DNA of 55,299 bases from Segatella baroniae DSM 16972 = JCM 13447 (GTDB lineage Bacteria; Bacteroidota; Bacteroidia; Bacteroidales; Bacteroidaceae), in the NCBI RefSeq assembly GCF_000426585.1, contig NZ_AUFQ01000020.1, positions 1 through 55,299 of the forward strand, read 5' to 3'. Shown here piece by piece: positions 52,763-55,299 of this stretch. Made by a program: the position numbers and the translations under genes. How positions within the stretch are numbered: position 1 is the stretch's first letter; each line of letters begins with the position of its first letter. The notes under the pieces were generated by a model. It had not been told where the DNA came from and did no database searches. It worked only from the letters and a program-made list of their open reading frames with translations.

Positions 52763-53824
52763 TTATAATCCTCTTCCACGTTTTTTCTTTCTGTTGGCTT
52801 GGTTCCTGAGCTTGCGCTGCCACGCTGTTTCAGCATAGTCATTGCCCTGTGTGGATGGTGTAATCAAATCGCCTAATCCTTCCACAACTTCATCGGCTGC
52901 ACTAACAATGGTGTCTGCCACTGTACTAATAGGATTCTGCACTTGTGGTGTGTCATTGTCTCGTGAAATTGAGGAGCGGCTTGGAGGTACGAGTTGATAA
53001 CCGGTATCAGGGCGTTCGTTCTTTTCTGTTGCCTCCTGTATTGTTTGGTGTGGTTTCCTTGGCTCTTCCCTGTTGGTTGGTTCAAAGTTTTTCTGCAGGG
53101 AACGGTAGCCGAACTCCCTGCCGATTTCGGATGCCTTGAATGATTGTCCTGCGTATGAGAACTTCAAGCCATAGACCTTGCCCTGCTTGTTCTTCATGCG
53201 CTCTATCGCGATGCCGTTCTTGTTCAACTCGTAAAGGAACATGGAATGCCCAGTAATACCCATACCTTTGTACTTGTCAAGCAGGGCATAGCAGATTTGC
53301 TGTACCTGCTGTTTTGTCTGCTCTCTTATTGGACTGGCTTTTGGCTCCTGATGCTGCTTTTTCGCCTTGACCTCCTTTGCGATGGTCAAGTGTTTCTCCC
53401 TGCTGATTTCTTCCGCCACCCTTGCTGCCCTATTGCTCACAAAAGTAGTATCATAGACCTCTCCGTACAAACTGATGCGGTTGGCAATGATGTGAATGTG
53501 TCTGTTGTCGGTATCCTTGTGCGTTACCGCCACCCATTGGTGGTTGTCAAGTCCCATTTGCTTGGCAAATAAATGGGTTATCCACATGAGTTCGGACACT
53601 GACAGCTTTTTCTCGTCCTGCGGTGCGATGCCTATTTCGATACGGAGAAACTTGTTCCTGCAACGACTGTTGTAATCGCTGACCACTTTCATTTCCTCAT
53701 AGATAGCCTTTGGCTCCCTGCTGCAAAGATTGTGGAAGGCAAGTCGATAGCCAAGCTTGCCCTCTCTGAAGATATAGTCTAAAGCCGTGCTGCCGTGCGC
53801 TATCGCCTTACATTTTCCTATCAT
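52763..53824 (-). CDS. mobB: Relaxase/mobilization nuclease, MobB type
   Basis: A 353-residue MOBP-like relaxase that nicks oriT and leads DNA transfer. The metal-binding histidines H102, H109 and H111 are seen in THKDTDNRHIHIIANR, the three-histidine motif; the N-terminal MIGKCKAIAHGSTALDYIFRE carries the likely catalytic tyrosine at Y17 (inference). The C-terminal ~100 residues are hydrophilic and end in basic NRKKKRGRG. The start overlaps the mobC end by 17 bases. Family in Bacteroidales mobilizable elements: BfmB/MobB. Confidence 0.9.
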   Translation of the reverse strand: MIGKCKAIAHGSTALDYIFREGKLGYRLAFHNLCSREPKAIYEEMKVVSDYNSRCRNKFLRIEIGIAPQDEKKLSVSELMWITHLFAKQMGLDNHQWVAVTHKDTDNRHIHIIANRISLYGEVYDTTFVSNRAARVAEEISREKHLTIAKEVKAKKQHQEPKASPIREQTKQQVQQICYALLDKYKGMGITGHSMFLYELNKNGIAIERMKNKQGKVYGLKFSYAGQSFKASEIGREFGYRSLQKNFEPTNREEPRKPHQTIQEATEKNERPDTGYQLVPPSRSSISRDNDTPQVQNPISTVADTIVSAADEVVEGLGDLITPSTQGNDYAETAWQRKLRNQANRKKKRGRGL

Positions 53825-54239
53825 TTCTTGTTAGATTTAAGACCTTATATACCTCATCTTCCACACGAAAATGAGGGTCGTAAAACCGCTTAAATGCTTC
53901 TTTTGCACATAGTGATAGGTTCTTTGTGATGAGTACCCACCTTTCGTCCTTGACCTTGATGAGATTGGATACCTGTCCATAGAACTTTCCTGTATGATGG
54001 AGAATGGCAATGGCTTCCCTCTCATTGTCTGTCATCTTGGGAACGGCTGTTACTTCTCCGTTAAGGAGTATCTCACGGCAGTAATCTGAGAACTTCCGCC
54101 CTGCACTTTCCGCTTTTGACTTGATACGCTGCTTCTCTTCTAAGGTGCATCTTACCTTGATGAACTCCGTTTTGTTCATCCGCTGTTCTTCCTTATCCTG
54201 TTGCTGCCATCGGGCAGCTTTTCCTTTGTATCTTTTCAT
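53808..54239 (-). CDS. mobC: Mobilization accessory protein, MobC/BfmA-like (relaxosome)
   Basis: A 143-residue protein with a basic N-terminus and the MobC-like pattern KVRCTLEEKQRIKSKAESAGRKFSDYCREILLNGEV, a ribbon-helix-helix-type oriT-binding region, followed by helices. It binds oriT and helps the relaxase. The first ATG (MKRYKGK) is used; an internal start 20 codons later (MNKTEFIKV) is also plausible, as the family often begins there. It overlaps mobB by 17 bases and lies downstream of the candidate oriT. Confidence 0.85.
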   Translation of the reverse strand: MKRYKGKAARWQQQDKEEQRMNKTEFIKVRCTLEEKQRIKSKAESAGRKFSDYCREILLNGEVTAVPKMTDNEREAIAILHHTGKFYGQVSNLIKVKDERWVLITKNLSLCAKEAFKRFYDPHFRVEDEVYKVLNLTRNDRKM

Positions 54240-54599
54240 ATAAGTTTCTTAGAAAGTTAATCATTGTAGATGATTCATTGTTTCTTAATTCCTGAATACT
54301 GACCGATGAGAACGGAGTGATTACGGTCTTATCTCCCCGACAATCGAACGAGGGGAGCAAGAGCAGTTTGTGGGTACAAACTGACGTCTTGCAATGTCAG
54401 CTAACGAAACGTTTACGCATAAAGCGTTTTGGTTATTAAAAGCGAATGCCGTGCATTCAGTATCTAACTGCGTTCGTAGCGTTCCCACCATTCAGTGTTT
54501 TTAGCAAAAGTTCGTTGCCTTACTCTCTGAAAAGTGTCGAGGGTTTTGAGTGAAAGAGGTGTTCCTTTTTCTGAAACCCCTCGACCATTTTCTTGCGGT
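54240..54599. other. Candidate oriT region between DUF3408 and mobC
   Basis: A 360-base gene-free stretch with perfect hairpins: CAGTTTGT/ACAAACTG with a 4-base loop (54364-54383) and CTCCCC/GGGGAG (54333-54357), plus AAACG/CGTTT near 54410-54432. Its position immediately upstream of mobC-mobB is where Bacteroidales mobilizable elements carry oriT; the nick site cannot be identified from sequence. Confidence 0.55.
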
Positions 54600-55061
54600 T
54601 CACAGTTTTCTCCATTTCTCTACATCCTCACCGTATTCCCCCAAATGGATGCGCACGATGTTCTCCACGAAACTTGAAAGATTGCTACCCCTGTCACCCA
54701 ACCTGCGAACGATGAAGTCGGCACGTTCCTGCGTCTCCCTGCTCAGGTAAACCGCCTTTCTCTCACTTAGCTTTGTCGGAACGAGGAACGCCTGCTTGTA
54801 TGCGTCGAGTGTCTCTTTTCTCATCTTGGCACTGATGCGTTTTTGAACGGTTGCATGCTCTGTATGCTGTGCAGGCTCGGCTGGCGTAACATACTTTATG
54901 ACATGTTCTGTTCCTTGTTGTTTTTGCTCTTGAATATTTTTCATTCCCTTTGCTCGAAATTCAGCGACGGTTTGTTCACTTGAACTTTCAGCTTGGCTCA
55001 TACTGAAAGATTTCCTGATGGTATTTTCCATTTCCTCTTTGCTGACTGTTTTCTTTTCCAT
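54600..55061 (-). CDS. DUF3408 family protein (conjugative/mobilizable element)
   Basis: A 153-residue protein with a variable, helical N-terminal half and a conserved C-terminal part (KRISAKMRKETLDAYKQAFL, RKAVYLSRETQERADFIVRR and LSSFVENIVRIHLGEYGEDV), the pattern of DUF3408 proteins encoded in Bacteroidales conjugative transposons. The C-terminal half looks like a ribbon-helix-helix DNA-binding unit. It lies 4 bases after the primase stop, so is co-transcribed with it. Confidence 0.85.
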   Translation of the reverse strand: MEKKTVSKEEMENTIRKSFSMSQAESSSEQTVAEFRAKGMKNIQEQKQQGTEHVIKYVTPAEPAQHTEHATVQKRISAKMRKETLDAYKQAFLVPTKLSERKAVYLSRETQERADFIVRRLGDRGSNLSSFVENIVRIHLGEYGEDVEKWRKL

Positions 55062-55065
55062 ACCT

Positions 55066-55299
55066 CTATCTTATTTTAAGTTTGACTTGTTTTCTTTTGT
55101 TGCTTGTATTGGGAGTTTTCTCCAACTTTTTCTGTTGCTCACGGACACGACTGACATGAAACTCGTTGAGGTCTTTGAAGTCTCTATAATACACTGCCAT
55201 ATCTTCTACCTTAAAACCTGTGTTTACAAATTCCTGCACAGCTTTTCGACCTGCATCGTCATTATCAAGAAAAGCACGAACAGAGGTTATATTTCTTTT
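55066..55299 (-). CDS. Toprim-domain primase, C-terminal end (partial)
   Basis: 77 codons to the stop, open at the window edge. SVRAFLDNDDAGRKAVQEFV is the DxD part of a Toprim fold (FLDND-D-AG), followed by a short basic tail rich in K and Q ending KQVKLKIR. This matches the C-terminus of the CHC2 zinc-finger/Toprim primases of Bacteroidales mobilizable elements, which sit just before DUF3408. The N-terminal zinc finger is outside the window. Confidence 0.8.
   Translation of the reverse strand, partial: KRNITSVRAFLDNDDAGRKAVQEFVNTGFKVEDMAVYYRDFKDLNEFHVSRVREQQKKLEKTPNTSNKRKQVKLKIR

Larger units (their letters stand above)
52550..55299. mobile_element. Mobilizable/conjugative element segment (right part outside window)
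   Basis: All genes lie leftward: Toprim primase (partial), DUF3408, MobC, MobB, with a candidate oriT, the typical mobilization module of Bacteroidales transposons and ICEs. Composition is clearly more A+T rich than the chromosome to the left. The left end is placed between the last chromosomal-type repeat and about 52620; the exact att site is not visible. No integrase is in the window. Confidence 0.75.

Overview
The window is about 55 kb of chromosome from a Gram-negative Bacteroidota, order Bacteroidales, most likely a high-G+C Prevotella-like species (genus is an inference). The evidence is the recurrent TAnnTTTG promoter element followed by GC or CA, SusC/OMP-type outer-membrane barrels, two OmpA-family proteins, lipid A and LPS genes, and a Bacteroidales mobilization module at the right end. 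Core genes are G+C rich. The segments 10.7-11.3 kb, 24.6-27.8 kb and 52.5-55.3 kb are visibly richer in A+T.

Layout. 0-0.4 kb: the 3' end of 23S rRNA, 5S rRNA and a terminator. 0.5-5.4 kb: an orphan sensor histidine kinase converging on a leftward cluster for transferring a polyprenyl-phosphate-linked sugar to the envelope (ArnT-like transferase, DPM1/ArnC-like GT2, LAB_N membrane protein), whose terminal UDP-glucuronate-epimerase gene is broken. 6-10.6 kb: yceD-rpmF-fabH-era-der and a small lipoprotein. 10.7-12.9 kb: a DUF4160/DUF2442 pair, then leftward mlaE-mlaF. 13.6-20.3 kb: lptB, tig, clpP-clpX, recQ. 20.7-29 kb: an OMP beta-barrel protein, a methyltransferase-like membrane protein behind a structured leader, a secreted calycin-like protein, and a collagen-like lipoprotein paired with an OmpA protein. 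29.8-37.9 kb: guaB, two parvulin isomerases, an OstA/LptA-like protein, a small membrane protein and mutL, tightly packed. 38-44.4 kb: a major OmpA-like porin, two identical tRNA-Val genes, purB, a pseudouridine synthase with an RGG/YGQQ low-complexity N-terminus, asnS. 44.5-49.1 kb (leftward): antiporter, lolD, a GxxExxY nuclease-fold gene inside an inverted-repeat cassette, cvfB. 49.3-52.4 kb: repeats, decayed genes and one hypothetical membrane protein. 52.5-55.3 kb: mobB, mobC, a candidate oriT, DUF3408 and the end of a Toprim primase, from a mobilizable or conjugative element running off the right edge.

The most unusual content is between genes. (1) Five intergenic loci carry short tandem arrays whose GCTTT/CCTTT cores recur at exactly 22-bp steps, although sequence differs between loci. 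(2) Two inverted copies of a modular element (near 29.2-29.6 and 49.3-49.9 kb) share a conserved head and tail and enclose 7 and 12 units of an exact 41-bp repeat in two interspersed types. (3) A 44-bp repeat and ~79-bp near-perfect inverted repeats bracket the GxxExxY gene, and one repeat copy supplies the stop codon of lolD. (4) A 1-kb palindrome-rich stretch (51.3-52.4 kb) has repeated modules. I recognise none of these as a named system. All positions were read by eye, without database searches.
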